This document shows positions 36,264-47,784 of a stretch of DNA of 64,000 bases, piece after piece. How positions within the stretch are numbered: position 1 is the stretch's first letter; every line of letters begins with the position of its first letter. The notes below the pieces were generated by a model, which was given only the letters and a program-made list of their open reading frames with translations, had not been told where the DNA came from and made no database searches. Origin of the DNA: Balamuthia mandrillaris (taxonomy: Eukaryota; Discosea; Longamoebia; Balamuthiidae); assembly GCA_031835245.1 (NCBI GenBank), contig JAVKOQ010000041.1:200001-264000 (forward strand), read 5' to 3'. The position numbers were made by a program, and so were the translations under genes.

Positions 36264-39200
36264 TCAGCCTCTCTTAGGCCATTTGTATTGACTGTTGCTG
36301 CTGTATGGACATGATATAATAACAGGGCAAAAAGAATATTTTAGAAAGTTTTGAGCAGTATTTCGGCGATGAAGAACTGGAAGGGTACGAGATATTTTGA
36401 AGTATTTTTGTCATCTTTGGCTCGTTATAATATGAATGTATACAGGTATCTATGCGAAGGCTGTGGCGCCAGGCAAAAAGCATTGCGATGTATTAAACCG
36501 ATAACGCTACCACCAGTATTCTACCTTCTTGCTTTCTATATTTTGACCACCAACTTCTGTGTTACCTGACATTCAACTCTCTTTTGCTGTTATCAGGTAT
36601 TGCATTTGCAGCTGATGCGTTTTGTGTTCGACAAAAAGACAAACAACAAGAAGAAGGTGATGCAAGAAATCGAATTTCCAAAGGAGCTTGACCTCTCACA
36701 CTGGCTGCACGAACCTCTCAGTAGTTCTGACCAGTTGGTGTATGAAATCTATGCTGTAATTTGCCATTGTGGTCCCAGCGCTTATGGTACATAATCTCTC
36801 ACTTTTTTTTTTGCCGCAAGTGCTCGTTACATGCATGCTTATCCCTCCCTTCTTGTCTTTACAGGTGGTCACTACATCAGCTATATTCTTGATAACGAGT
36901 ACAATATCTTTCTTCCTCTTCCGTTCTCTGTCTCTCTCTGTCTCTCTGTCTCTCTGTCTCTCTGTCTCTCTCCTCTCTCTCTCTCTCTCTCTGTCTCTCG
37001 CCAACTCTAGCGTGTAATCATAACCCTCTTTTACTGTTGACGTTTAATTTATTCGTGTTTGGTTTGCTTTTGTTTGTTGCAAAGATCGAAAAAATGGTGG
37101 CGATTCGACGATGAAAAGGTGACAGAGTGTGATGAACTTCCGTTCTTTAAAAAACGGCCGCTCAATTTTGGGATCTCAACTCAATTCACTGCTGATAAGG
37201 GAATGGGTATTTGTGATTTCCCTCCTTCTACTCTTCTTCTGCTTGTCTAATAGGCTCTCTTTCCAGAGGAGTCACCCTACATGTTGCTGTACAGAAACAA
37301 GTTAATTATGGAGCGTTGGCCAGAACCCATTCCTCCCAAGGATGCTGCTAGTCTCGTGGAGCAAGAAACAGATTCATTCCTTCGTAGCGTGGAAAAATAT
37401 CACGAACAAAAAGAAGCGTTTATAGGCGATATTCAAGACGAGAAATACCAATTTAAACACATCTACAAGGTAGGTTTTGTGTGTTGCAGTTCGATTCCTT
37501 AAACTGAGAAAAATTTGCAGAGCTTATCTGTTGGCGAGAGAAATGACTACAATTGGATCAGCGCAGAATGGATCCGTCAATGGGTGCGCGGAAACATGCC
37601 CGGCCCAATAGACAATAGTAAAATTCTGTGCGCGCATGGCAAAGTTATCCCTGACCCTACCCTGTTGAAAAGGATCAGCACGGTATGTCCTCACTCAATG
37701 ATCTTTCAGTTAAGACCATCGCTAAATGTGCGTTATGTTCTCCAGTATGCTTGGGAAAACCTTCACCAGGAGTTCGGGGGTGGACCCGCACTGAGCCACG
37801 CCGATTGTTGCCTTCAGTGCACCAAGCGTTGGCGGGACGACATTGTCAAGGAAAGACAGGAGCTTAAGGAAAAAGAACGCATCGCCTCCAAATGCAGGGG
37901 CTTCACATATTCCGACACACCTGGCTTCTGGATATCCAAGCATTGGCTTAATCGTACTTATTCCTCTTTATGAGTAGCTATGCAAGAGTGAGAGAGAGAG
38001 AGAGAGAGCAAGGAAGAAGAAAGGAGAGAAGATCCCTCTTCAAAAGGAACTAATATTCTAAATTAGAATGGAAGAATGCAGCACCAAAAGACACATTGAT
38101 ACCCGACATGAACTTTGACATCAAGTGTGCTCATGGGAATATGGCACCAGACTCAAACGCAAGAGAACGGGTACCGGTAGAGGTATGGTCCTGGTTACGA
38201 GCCAAATATGACGACCCAAATTTGGTAGAGTTCCCAGCCCCTGCCACCAAACCCTGCCCAGAGTGCTTGGACCAAGAGAAAAAGCTAAAGGAGGAGCACG
38301 AGCAGATAAAGAAGGAGCGCAGAGAGGAATCCAGAGGCGCTCTTGCTGATGTGGTTTCAAAGAAGTACGATATGAACAAGCTGAAAAGCCCACGGGGAGA
38401 GGGTACCTTCTACCTAGTACCACAGTCATGGCTCGCCAAGTGGTGGAAGTATTTGGAGGATCCTTCTCGCTCCTCTCCTGGCCCAGTCGATAACACAGTG
38501 CTGCTGTGCCAAGAGCACGATGGTTTGCTATTCAATCTTGAAGAGCTACTTCGCCAGAGCGAGACCGAGAGACGGAGCCACAACGTCTTAGAGTGGGTTT
38601 CTGAGCCACAGTGGAACGAGCTTGTAGCCCGTCACGGAGGAGGCCCTCCTATCTCTTTTGCTGTAATCAAGAAGGACCAGTTCTATCAGGCTGGACGCCT
38701 CGTCTCAGACATCCAAGTCAAATCTGAGCCTAGTCTTTGCGAGCCTTGCTTGCTCCAGCGCATCCACCAAGAGCGGCTTGACCTGCTTAACTTCAAGAAC
38801 AAGAAAGTCACTGTCAAAGAAGGCCACAAAGACAGCACTATCACATACAGTTATAACAGTACGTGTTTGTTTGTTTGTTTGTTTGTTTGTTTGTTTGTTT
38901 GTTTGTTTGTTTGTTTGTTTGTTTGTTTGTTTGTTTGTTTGTTTGTTTGTTTGTTTGTTTTTGTGTGTTAGTTGGTTGGTTGGTTTTTCCATTGAAAAGG
39001 TGGCTTGTTTCTCTTGCTGACATCGTTCGTAATAACAGAGTTCGAGGCGGAGGTCAGTTGCGATACAACAGTGGAGCATCTGAAAATGTTAATTTTACAG
39101 CACATGGACATAATGCCCTTCCAACAAATGGTCTTTTATGGAAGTGTAATGTTAGACAAAGACCAGGCTGTCTTGCGTGATTATGACGTGCTTCCTGGTA

Positions 39201-39628
39201 GCACCTTGGTTGTAGTTAAGCACGACGGGGTTCCCATGGAGGTTGTCCATAGTCACCCAGCAGAGAACCACGCCCCCGAGACAGGCTTCCAAGACACGGC
39301 CTTGCTTGGCTCCTCCACCTCCTTCTCCTCTTCCTCCATCACCACTTCCTCATCCTCTACTTCCGACGTTGTTGACAGCATGGAGACCACCGCCACCCCT
39401 CAACAAGCTCAACAACGGCCAGAAGAGAGCCACCCTCCTTTGCGGCAAACATCCCAAGGCCAAAGCGCTTCTCCCACACAGCAACATCGGAGAGACGCGA
39501 CGCCCCCAGCAACAGTGACGGAAGAAAGTGGCAATGAGGGGTGGACATGTTCCTACTGTACATTCATCAACGAACAAAAAGAGGCCCCTGTTTGTGCCGT
39601 CTGTGAACAGCAGCGCATTGGCTTTTAG
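35121..39628 (+). CDS. USP48: USP48-like ubiquitin-specific protease
   Basis: Fourteen exons (35121-35435, 35566-35685, 35815-35966, 36037-36217, 36326-36384, 36446-36525, 36597-36786, 36865-36898, 37085-37206, 37267-37468, 37521-37682, 37746-37953, 38067-38858, 39039-39628) join to 1,068 aa. The catalytic Cys box is [18 protein letters not shown] and the His box is [11 protein letters not shown]. Both are intact, as is a zinc-binding pair ([15 protein letters not shown]). Tandem DUSP-type modules follow ([46 protein letters not shown]), then a ubiquitin-like domain near residue 870. The C-terminus ends in a RanBP2-type zinc finger ([21 protein letters not shown]), which I do not know from USP48 relatives. 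It removes ubiquitin from substrates. A GTTT repeat of about 100 bp fills the last intron. Confidence 0.9.
38861..38962 (+). repeat. (GTTT)n microsatellite in last USP48-like intron
   Basis: About 25 uninterrupted GTTT units make up most of the 180-nt intron 38,859-39,038. The donor GTACGT lies immediately before the array. The array reads through as a Cys-Leu-Phe-Val frame, an artefact. Confidence 0.9.
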
Positions 39629-39762
39629 TGCCTTTCACTCCTATCCGCTGCTGCACCACTTTGCATTAAACTGTCTAACGTCCCCCACTCTTCCTCTTTC
39701 TTCTCTCTTCTATGTTCTCTCTTTCATATTGCGGCAAGTGATAAGTGGAGGGGGAGAGTTTG

Positions 39763-40663
39763 TTATTTTTGCTGGTCTGGTTCTAGCTTGGCAACGAGGT
39801 GAGTGAGAAGGTGGCTCATGACGGGTTGCCCTCTCTTTGTTCGCTTACGCAGCTGTGCGCTCTTCTGCTTCCGCTCCTGCCTCTTTCTCTTCTTTTGCGA
39901 CTCTCGAAGGCGCCGTGCTTCCTCTTCTTTACGTTTTACTTCTTGCTTCTGCTCCCACAACTGTTTTTCCTTGTAAAGTCGGTCCGGCTTTGCATTTTTT
40001 CTCTTCTCCACTGCATCGTCCACATACTTGTGCGCTGCGGTACTGTTTTCTTCCCGCTCTTTTTCTTCTGTGTTCTCTTCTTTTTCTTTCAGTTCGGTTT
40101 CTTCTTCTTCTTCTTCACCTTTTTCTTTTCTAGACCGACGAAACTGTTGCTGCGTGAAAAGTTCCAGTTCTTCTTTGTCCTTTCCATCCAGCTCGCCGCT
40201 GAAAACCTGCCCATTCAACCAACAAGAGAGATGAGTGTGATGCCACGAGCAGTTGGGGGAAGCACCAACGAACCTTGTCATAGAAGCTCTGCCCACTCTC
40301 GCGTTTTGATTTAGACTCAGTTATTTGTGGTTGGGGTTCCTGGCCTAGTTTCTTCTTTAGCCGCTGGTAGCTGCGCACGGTTTTTGATTTCTGGTAAAAC
40401 TTCTGCTTTTCCTCTGAGAGAAGAACCACAGTGAGCCAACAGTCGCGCCACTCACACAAAGGCGAGGCGCTCAGCCAGAGGGGGGGTTAGAGGGGTGGAA
40501 ACGCACGGAGTAATTTCACGGTTTGCCGGGGATTAGAATTTCCTTTCAGCAGGCTTATCGATGTTTCATTTCGTTTTTTGGGGGCAGCCCTTCCTCTATC
40601 TCCTCCTCCTCCTCCTCCTCCTCTTCCTCTTTCTCCTCCTCTTCCTCTTCCTCCTCTTTGCAT
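39763..40663 (-). CDS. FYV7: FYV7/TAP26-like rRNA processing factor with RGG-rich N-terminus
   Basis: Three exons (40663-40507, 40413-40274, 40206-39763) give 246 aa. Family hallmarks are KQKFYQKSKTVRSYQRLKKK near residue 53 and the C-terminal RKRTKRGQPVMSHLLTHL, which matches the conserved KGQPVM box of FYV7. Between them is a long Lys/Glu-rich helix (EEARRLRESQKKRKRQER). FYV7 acts in early 40S pre-rRNA processing in the nucleolus. Exon 1 encodes [20 protein letters not shown], an RGG-type RNA-binding tail that comes from a GGA repeat. It is open and in phase, but the family does not require it, so the first exon is less certain. The gene lies 83 bp downstream of the FERM gene on the same strand. 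Confidence 0.75.
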
Positions 40664-40745
40664 CTTTTTCCTTCTTTTTTCTTTTTTAATTTTCTTTTTT
40701 TTTATTCTAAGTTTTTATTTTTTGCAGACAGCCAAGTGGAGAAGA

Positions 40746-42412
40746 TTAGCTGGAAGAAGGGCCGCCTTGGCTCGAGCCATCGCTCTCTTCTTGTTTCTTT
40801 CTGATGAAGTCAATTTTTACCTTTTCTTTCTTCAGCTCATTCACGATGTCGTGAAGAAGGTCATCAATCAGCTCTGCCTGCAAAGGCAAAGAGGGGCGTA
40901 TTATGTATTAGTGCAAGAGAAAAAGAGAAAGGGAACGACGGGCGAGGCAGAGCAGGAGGTACGCACTTGTGCGGTTTTATAGACATGCCTTTGAATGTCT
41001 TCGTGGGGGGTAACAAAGGTAAGGAACTTATCACCAGAGGTCCACACCTTTATTTCTCTGAAGCCATATGTTTTTGTTTTCTTTCATATTTTGGTCATTA
41101 AGTCAGCCTCAAGATAGCAAAATGTAACTGGAGGAGAGAAACAGACCATCTGTCTGGGGTCAATAACGTGCAAACCCTCCATATTTACACCGACGCGCAC
41201 TTCGCCCTGGAACGGATGTTCAAAGAATGAGGTGGTGTCCGGTGTGTAGTCGGCAATGAAGAATGTGGAGCCATAGTACTTCCATTGTCTAACACGTTGT
41301 AGGTATAGCAGTTCCACGATGAAGGGGTCTTTTCCGGAGCACTGCTTGTGTTTTTCCTGCAGCCGACCGATGGGAAAACTGCATTTAAGGAAAATATATG
41401 GCGACACCAGTATGATAAAGGTGAGGATGAAGGTACCAATATCATCGCCTCACACTCTTGTGTGTTCAGCTTGGAAACGAGGTGGTGCGGGACATATAGG
41501 TTCAGATTTTTGCTGGTTGCAGAAAGGCAACGAAACGGAACAGATAAAATCAGTACAACCAAACGGAGATGAGCTGGCCAAACATAAGAGGGTCAACACA
41601 ACGTACTCGTTCATGAGATATCCCTCCACATGCATTTCAGGATTGTGGTCGCCAACAGTCCTCTGTAGCTGCAAACCAGCTAGCTCCACTGCCAGATCGG
41701 GCTCACAGGGATAGTTGGAATGTATAACATTATAGACAGCTTGCGTGTAGAACAGGTACACCGCCATTGGATCTGCAGTTATGCGTTCACTCCAGTTAGT
41801 GATGGGCAGAACATGAGTTTGCTGTTGCAGAGTATGCACCCTTAATGTTTCTTTCAACAGAAAGGGGGAGGATAGCTGTTGTCCTGAACTTCAACTTCAT
41901 TTCAGGCACATCGGTCTTGGCGAGGGGGTTTATCTCTTTGGCAGTTTTCCAGGCACGGTTCATGGAGTTGGGTAAGGAGGCATTTCCTTCTGCTTCATGA
42001 TACTTGAGGAACGTCTTTGGCCATCTTTTGAATACCTTCTGAAGTTTTTCGCCAGCATAAAGCAATATTTCTACAAAACGTAACATTTTTAACTCGTTGT
42101 TTCCCACAAACGTCTCTCAAGGAAAACGACTCACCCAACGTGTCACAGGATGCCCACAAGTAAAAGCATTCCGCTCCCTTATTTTTTTGTCAACCATAAA
42201 AGTGTAAAAGCGCAACCTGAGAAGGTTAAGAAACTAGAAAATGCTACCTCCCTGGACAGACCAAGCTTTTCCACGACCTGCAGCCACAAGTCTTCCACGG
42301 TGTCTCTTTTGTGGAAGATATAACTCTTGTAGCTTCCGTCCATGAAATATACCTTGATGTTTCCCCCGTCTGCAGGGCAGGCGCTGCCCGTTAGCCTTCG
42401 CAACGTATTCAT
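40746..42412 (-). CDS. FERM domain protein
   Basis: Seven exons (42412-42248, 42177-42135, 42070-41840, 41772-41603, 41356-41147, 41080-40967, 40877-40746) give 354 aa. F1 is a ubiquitin-like fold (IKVYFMDGSYKSYIFHKRDT, then VEDLWLQVVEKLGL). F2 is helical (EILLYAGEKLQKVFKRWPKT, AVYLFYTQAVYNVIHSNYP). F3 is a PH/PTB-like fold (VRVGVNMEGLHVIDPRQM, REIKVWTSGDKFLTFVTP). The chain then ends in a short Lys-rich tail. Such stand-alone FERM proteins, for example FRMD8/KRIT1-like ones, link membrane proteins to partners. I cannot name the orthologue. Exon 4 uses a GTTGTG donor, chosen for frame. Confidence 0.8.
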
Positions 42413-42742
42413 AATGGCCTCTCACGGTAGGTTCTCTGGAAGACGGGAGCACACAAGGCGAGAGTATGAAGAGAGAAATTTGGCTTTACAGAGCAGCAGC
42501 AGCAACAACAACTACACGCTTGGATAAGAGCAGGAAGGGGCACGGTTTCTGTGTTTAAAAGAGAAAAAGGTTTGAGCAACCCATTTTGGACAAAAGTGCC
42601 CCTCAGGTGATCTTCTTGATCTCCCGCCAAATTTTCCACTGGAGCGATGCGCGTATCACCACCCCATCATCATCTCGCAACAACCACAACCACAAAACAA
42701 CACAGAGAAAGGGCAAGTGGCCAGCCATAGATTGATAGACGG
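42413..42742. promoter_or_regulatory. divergent promoter of FERM gene and CAP-H
   Basis: This 330-bp gap separates divergently transcribed genes. It contains an E2F-like site at 42,622-42,631, about 110 bp upstream of the CAP-H start codon. No other motif is clear. Confidence 0.5.
42622..42631 (-). promoter_or_regulatory. E2F-like site upstream of condensin CAP-H
   Basis: The plus strand reads TCCCGCCAAA, whose complement TTTGGCGGGA is a core E2F/DP site. CAP-H is a cell-cycle gene under E2F control in other eukaryotes. The role here is inferred. Confidence 0.5.
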
Positions 42743-45732
42743 ATGCGTAACAACACAACTGCTAGAAGCTGCAGTAGCTCAAAGCGCAGGCTAAGCTGTG
42801 CATGGGGTGCTCTAGCCAGCAGAACCGACAGCTCTTCCGGCGCACCCCCCTCCCCAGCAAAAGGAGAGCAAGGTGGGACCTGCGACAAAGAAAACGCACC
42901 AAATAACGTTGCCGTTGTGTCATTCTTGGAAGAGAACGATGACGCCGCCGAGAAAAGAAGAGCGCGGCTAAAGTCATTGTCGCGAACCTCTAGCGTTTTC
43001 AATAATATTAATTCGCCGGTTGCAACGAGTAGGCGCGTGTCAATTGCTCGTCGCCGTTCTGGTGCTGCTGCTCGGTCTTCTGAACAACGAACACATCTCT
43101 CTGGTACTCAACTTAGAGAGCTCTATTCTAACTGTATCAAGCTTAGTGCAGAGAACGTATGTACAAACCTGCCTGTTTCTCTTCTTGTGCCATACTAACT
43201 CCTCTCTTTTTGCAGAAAATAACACAGAAAAACTCGTGGGCTCTCAACCTGATAGACCATATTGATGACGTGCTGCAAACGCAACATCAAAGCGCCGAGA
43301 CAGAGAGTGGTGTCGCGAACTTCCAAGCTGCAAGCTGCACCCTCGACGCCAGTGTCAAAATATACTCCTGTCGAGTGGATTCCATACACAATGAAGCCTA
43401 CCGCGTGTTGGGAGGCCTTTCTCGGACTGCCAAGGAACGAGATACTGATTCTGGTAGATCCTCTCTTTCTCTCGTTCTCTTTCTTTCACTTAACTCCTCC
43501 ATCTTCCCTCTGATATCCTCGCGCTTCTTTTTTCTCTCCCACCGGGTGATGCTGGCTGGGCCAAGAGAGTTGTGAATGATACCGTTGGGAATGGATGGTA
43601 ATGACTGATGCTTTCTGGTCCCTACAGATGGAAACGGACATGAAGATGGTGATGGGAACGGGCAAGATGCAACAGCGGGACAAGGAAATGGGCCAAAGCG
43701 GAGAAGAAAAGCCAAGGCTAATACTCTAGAAACTAACCCAGAGGCCTTGCAATTAAAGACGTTTGACCTGGAGTTTGCTGTGGATCCTTTGTTTCGTAAA
43801 ACTAGCGCCTCCTTCGATGAAGGAGGAGCCCGCGGTCTACTTCTGAATCACATTTGCGTTTACAACCTTTGTGATCTGGTCTTTGACTCCACGGACGCTG
43901 TGCTGAAGGCAGGTTCCTCCATCAGCGAAGACGAAGGAATGAACACACCAGTGAAGGACCTCACAGCCCTGCAGCAGTATATCCTATCGGACCTGAGCCA
44001 ATTGTCTTCGAAACAGCTGTGCCCTGGTTTCGAAGAGTTTCGGAGTGCGTTCAAGGAACACCAGCTTCCTTCAGGGAAGATCCCTTCCAAACAAAGCTTT
44101 GCCGAAGAAGCGCAATCCCTTTTGCGCTTGGAGGAGCAATTAAGTGGACGTGTCCCGCCGAGCGAGCACCAAGGGGGCGTTGGTTTTTTTTCAAGAGCAG
44201 AGAGATCGTTTGAAAACACCACCGACATTGAGGATGCCAATGATGATGACGAATACGACGAAGGCTTCTTTGCAACGGGGGAGGTTCCCCTAGATCATCA
44301 GCCTCATGGCACCAGCTACATTGACGCAACCTACCTTCAAACTACAACATTTGATATGGCAGCAACAGTTGCTAGGGATGATGGGCTACAATCGCTGTAC
44401 GAAGACGACCTGCAATTTCTGACCGGTGGCGAACCTGCCTTGAATTGGGCCGGACCCACTCACTGGAAATATCGTTCTCGTACAGGCACCACTAAGACGA
44501 ACAGTGGGTTTTCTGCCGATGGTGGTACATTTGGTTTCTGTTGTTGCTGCTGCACTGAAGATAAGAACAAACTCTAATTTTATTTCATTTATTCTGTACA
44601 GATGCGCATTCAGAGCATCAGACAAAACAAATGCTCAAGAAGGCCAGCAGAAAACGTGCTTTTATGATCGATTTTGCACAAGCAGCAAGTGCCATCAACT
44701 GGAGCCAAGCATTTTCTAGGTCTCGTGCTGCCACCACCCTTTCCCGAGCTGTGCAGGAGAGAACTAACGAAGACAGCACCACTTTGCCTCAGGATCTTCA
44801 TTATGACATCCGGTCCTTGCTCCATCTCTTTTGCAAGCCAAATGTTTCTGTAGCGTCACTGCGTTACGTAACACCTGCAGCCAGCAGCGACAATAGGACT
44901 ACCATTCCCAACCCAGGTAATTAGCCCAACGTTGACATATGTGTTAGTGTTGATGCAGTAACCAGTCGTATGTCTAATTTGGATGCTGTTGCAACAGATG
45001 CTACCACAGATAGCCCTACACTTCCATTTACGAATAGTGGAGAAGAAGTGATCTTTGAGAGCAACGCCGTAACTGAGGGTAGCTAGCTATCCCACCATCT
45101 AATACCTGCCGATCTTTGCTAATTGCTCACTATTCATCTCTCTTGTCAAAGCCTTTGGCAGTGCTCCAGCATCAGCTGACATAGACGATGAAGACCAACC
45201 AGCAGAGGAGTTCGTTGATGATGGTTTTCAGCTGGATGAAAGCTTTGAAGCTTCTCCTCCTGGAGAACAAAAAGATAAAGGTTTAGACTTGATTGAAGCA
45301 CCAAAGCAGGTGGAGAAGATATCAATCCGGTATGCTTCTGTTGCAAAGAAAGTGGATGTTATGCGGTTAAAGAGTGCACTGTGGAAAGAGATAATCCCGC
45401 CGAACAAGCAGGACAACAAGGAAGAGGACGAGTGCTCGCTTGAGCCTACCTTCCAACAAGTGCTCTCAAGCTTAGCACAGAAACCCAACAATAGAGGGCT
45501 TCTCTCTGACGTTTCTGTGCAATATTGCTTCATATGCTTGCTGCACTTGGCCAACGAAAAGGAACTCGAGTTGAATCCTCTGGTTGAATCAACGAACGCC
45601 CTCCTTCAATCTTACTCATCCTCGGCAGACTGCGGAGGAGAAGAACCAGACTCTAACCTCGCTGACTTTTACTCTCTGTCTCCTGCCATTGATATTTCAA
45701 TATCCGGCTGTGCCCATAGTGACTCGTGTTGA
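42743..45732 (+). CDS. NCAPH: condensin complex subunit 2 (CAP-H/Barren kleisin)
   Basis: Six exons (42743-43156, 43216-43453, 43628-44503, 44602-44916, 44998-45078, 45152-45732) give 834 aa. CAP-H blocks in order: QLRELYSNCIKLSAENKITQ, NSWALNLIDHIDDVLQ, SVKIYSCRVDSIHNEAYRVL, KTFDLEFAVDPLFRKTSASF, and near the end KKVDVMRLKSALWKEIIPP and FQQVLSSLAQ. The final helix-sheet region is the kleisin winged-helix end (VSVQYCFICLLHLANEKELE). As kleisin it bridges SMC2 and SMC4 and recruits the HEAT subunits for mitotic chromosome compaction. The N-terminus is basic with SPVATSRRVS-like sites that could be mitotic phosphosites. All splice phases agree. Confidence 0.93.
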
Positions 45733-46111
45733 GCTTCTCCTTGCTTTCTTCTTGTTCATTTTTTGCTTCTTCTCCCTTCATGCTTTCTCTGCTTCTTCTG
45801 ACCAGCAAAACAGTAAAAATGCATGATGTATGTACATGGATGAACGTTACAGAGGCGGAACCAAAAAAAAAAAAGAAAAAGAAATAGAAAAAGAAAAAGA
45901 AAAAAAAGAAAGAAAAGAAAAAGAAAAAGAAAAAGAAAGAAAAGAAAAAGAAAAGAAAAGAAAAAAGAAAAAAGAAAAAAGAAAAAAGAAAAAAGACTCC
46001 CAGAAGGAAAGCACAAAATGAGGACATCCTGTGCGGGCAAAAAAAAACCCCTCAAGTGTGCAGTTCTCTTGCACAGCAGCAGCAGCAGCAGCAGGAGAAG
46101 AGACAGCCTCC
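45733..46111. other. intergenic, A/G-rich low complexity
   Basis: No gene is seen. The stretch 45,865-46,005 is almost pure A and G (AAAGAAAAAG units), which yields Phe/Leu-rich frames on the minus strand that are artefacts. A CAGCAG run at 46,073-46,092 precedes the OTUD6B start. Confidence 0.5.
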
Positions 46112-46488
46112 ATGGAGAGCGAACAAGCCATGTCGGAGAGGGAACAACCTCTTCCAGCAACCGAAACACCGGGTCAAATGCTTCAGCGACATAAAAAAGA
46201 GTTGCGGGTACTTTGTTGCTCGCTGTTTTTGCCACTGCCTCCATCCAGAAAGCGAGGTGGCAGTGTGTGTTGTGTATGTGGTACGAGGCCACAACTGACC
46301 TTTCTTCGTTTCATTGGGTGGTGGTGGTGGTGGTGTAGGATGTAAAAAAAATGAGAGGCAAGAGCAAGAAAGAACTAAAGCAGCTTGAAACTGAACTTCG
46401 GCAAAAGCACGCTCTGGAGCTCGCTAAGCTTACCCAAGTGACAGCCGAACAGGAGGAAGAGCAAGTGCCTGAGGAGACACAACAACAA

Positions 46489-46570
<82 letters not shown>

Positions 46571-47472
46571 CGAAAAAGCAAAGCAGACAGCAACGAAAAC
46601 GGGTTTGGCGTTACGCTGGCCTCACTTCCATTCCTGGGATCCGCCTAACTTAACTTTTTTGTAGAATGAAAAAAGGGAACAGGAGAAGCAACGACAAAGG
46701 GAAGCTGAGGAGCTCAGGAAAAACGTTGTGTCGAAAAAGCAACAAGAAACAACGGCTTTGTTAACCAAACTTACCGCAAACAACCTCAAGCTTAAAGAGG
46801 TACAGTTCTTTGTTTTTTGTGTTTTTAGAATACTAACTTACTTTTTCTCTCGTTGTGTTTGCTTGTTTCCGTCAGATAGTTGCCGATGGAAATTGTTTAT
46901 ACAATGCTTTAGTGGACCAAATGAACATATTGTATAAGGTAATATTGATGCTCCTCTATTGTGTGTCAACTTTGAATAACCAAAAACGCTGCAACAAAAA
47001 GACTCCCCTTTCAGTGCAACAACTCCGAACTGAGACAGCAGCATACATGCTGACCCACGCTGATGACTTCAAACCGTTTGTAGATTTGGAAGAAGATACG
47101 CATGGTACTGTACTTGGCTTTTTTGAAAAACGTTTTCCTTGTTTTTATTATTTTTTGGGGTTTGCATTTCAGAGTCATTTGAGGCGTACTGTGAAGCTAT
47201 TAAGTCAACCTCATCATGGGGAGGACAACTGGAGCTTAAAGCACTCACTCATTACCTCAGAGTTCCTATCTTGATTCATTCTGCATATTCACCAGATGTA
47301 GTGATGGGAGAAGAGTATGAAGGATCCCCTTTACATTTATCGTAAGTTGTTTGTTATCCCAAGGCTCGTTAGCTTTGTATCTGACAGTCACTTTTTATTC
47401 CATTCATTCAGGTTTCATCAACATTACTACACTTTAGGGGAGCATTACAATAGTGTTGTTCCTTCTGATTAA
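46112..47472 (+). CDS. OTUD6B: OTU-domain deubiquitinase, OTUD6B-like
   Basis: Seven exons (46112-46207, 46339-46602, 46665-46799, 46876-46938, 47002-47104, 47173-47341, 47412-47472) give 296 aa. The N-terminal coiled coil (MLQRHKKELRDVKKMRGKSK, KELKQLETELRQKHALELAK) is the OTUD6 signature. A polyglutamine tract of about 30 residues follows. The OTU domain has the catalytic Asp/Cys box VADGNCLYNALVDQM and the His box YYTLGEHYNSV, both intact. OTUD6 proteins cleave ubiquitin chains and act at the 40S ribosome. The acceptor of exon 5 (AAAAAG/ACTCCC) was chosen because the nearer TTTCAG breaks the frame. Exon 4 is only 63 nt. The gene converges with the Fanzor relic (48 bp gap). Confidence 0.9.
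46482..46570 (+). repeat. (CAACAG)n hexanucleotide coding for polyglutamine
   Basis: Alternating CAA and CAG codons form a nearly perfect hexanucleotide array inside OTUD6B exon 2. The coding frame stays open on both sides. The mixed codons would reduce slippage compared with pure CAG. Confidence 0.9.
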
Positions 47473-47542
47473 ATGCGTCTACGCCTACTATTAAACTTAT
47501 ACAAAACTTAACAATCTTGGTCAAGCCTGCACAAATTCTGCA

Positions 47543-47564
47543 TCCACCACGTTATTGTGGTGGA
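47543..47564. repeat. 8-bp hairpin at the 3' end of the Fanzor relic
   Basis: TCCACCAC (47,543-47,550) and GTGGTGGA (47,557-47,564) form a perfect 8-bp stem with a 6-nt loop, inside the last 45 nt of the RuvC-III exon. In TnpB loci the guide RNA and the right-end hairpin overlap the gene's 3' end, so the position is suggestive. A chance hairpin cannot be excluded. Confidence 0.5.
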
Positions 47565-47784
47565 AGGGGGTAGGTCCCAATGCAGAGCCCATGAAGGACC
47601 CTGCTCGCAAAGAGAAGAAGCGGAGCATGTTCCGTGCTGCATTGACATCCCTGTCCGCAATGTATGTACAAGCCCTGCAAAGAAGAAGAGAGAGAAACTG
47701 GCTGCTTCCTCTGATCTTCTTTCCTTAGCTCCGTCTTGCCAGTGGCGCCGTTGACCTCGGGAGATGCCACCCGAAGTGGCTACC

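Noticed and set aside
37480-37500. tRNA T-loop-like GCAGTTCGATTCC
   Set aside because: No acceptor stem, D-loop or anticodon arm can be folded around it, and it lies in a USP48-like intron.
38861-38962. Telomere-like or structural GTTT array
   Set aside because: It lies inside an intron with good GTACGT donor and CAG acceptor, and GTTT is not a telomere repeat.
42409-42639. Small minus-strand ORF upstream of the FERM gene as an extra first exon
   Set aside because: Its composition is Cys/Ser repeat-like and no donor joins it in phase to the FERM start. The ATG at 42,412 begins directly before the F1 domain.
43447-43627. Coding continuation of CAP-H through 43,454-43,627
   Set aside because: The open frame there is pyrimidine-rich intron. 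Splicing 43,453 to 43,628 restores the conserved frame.
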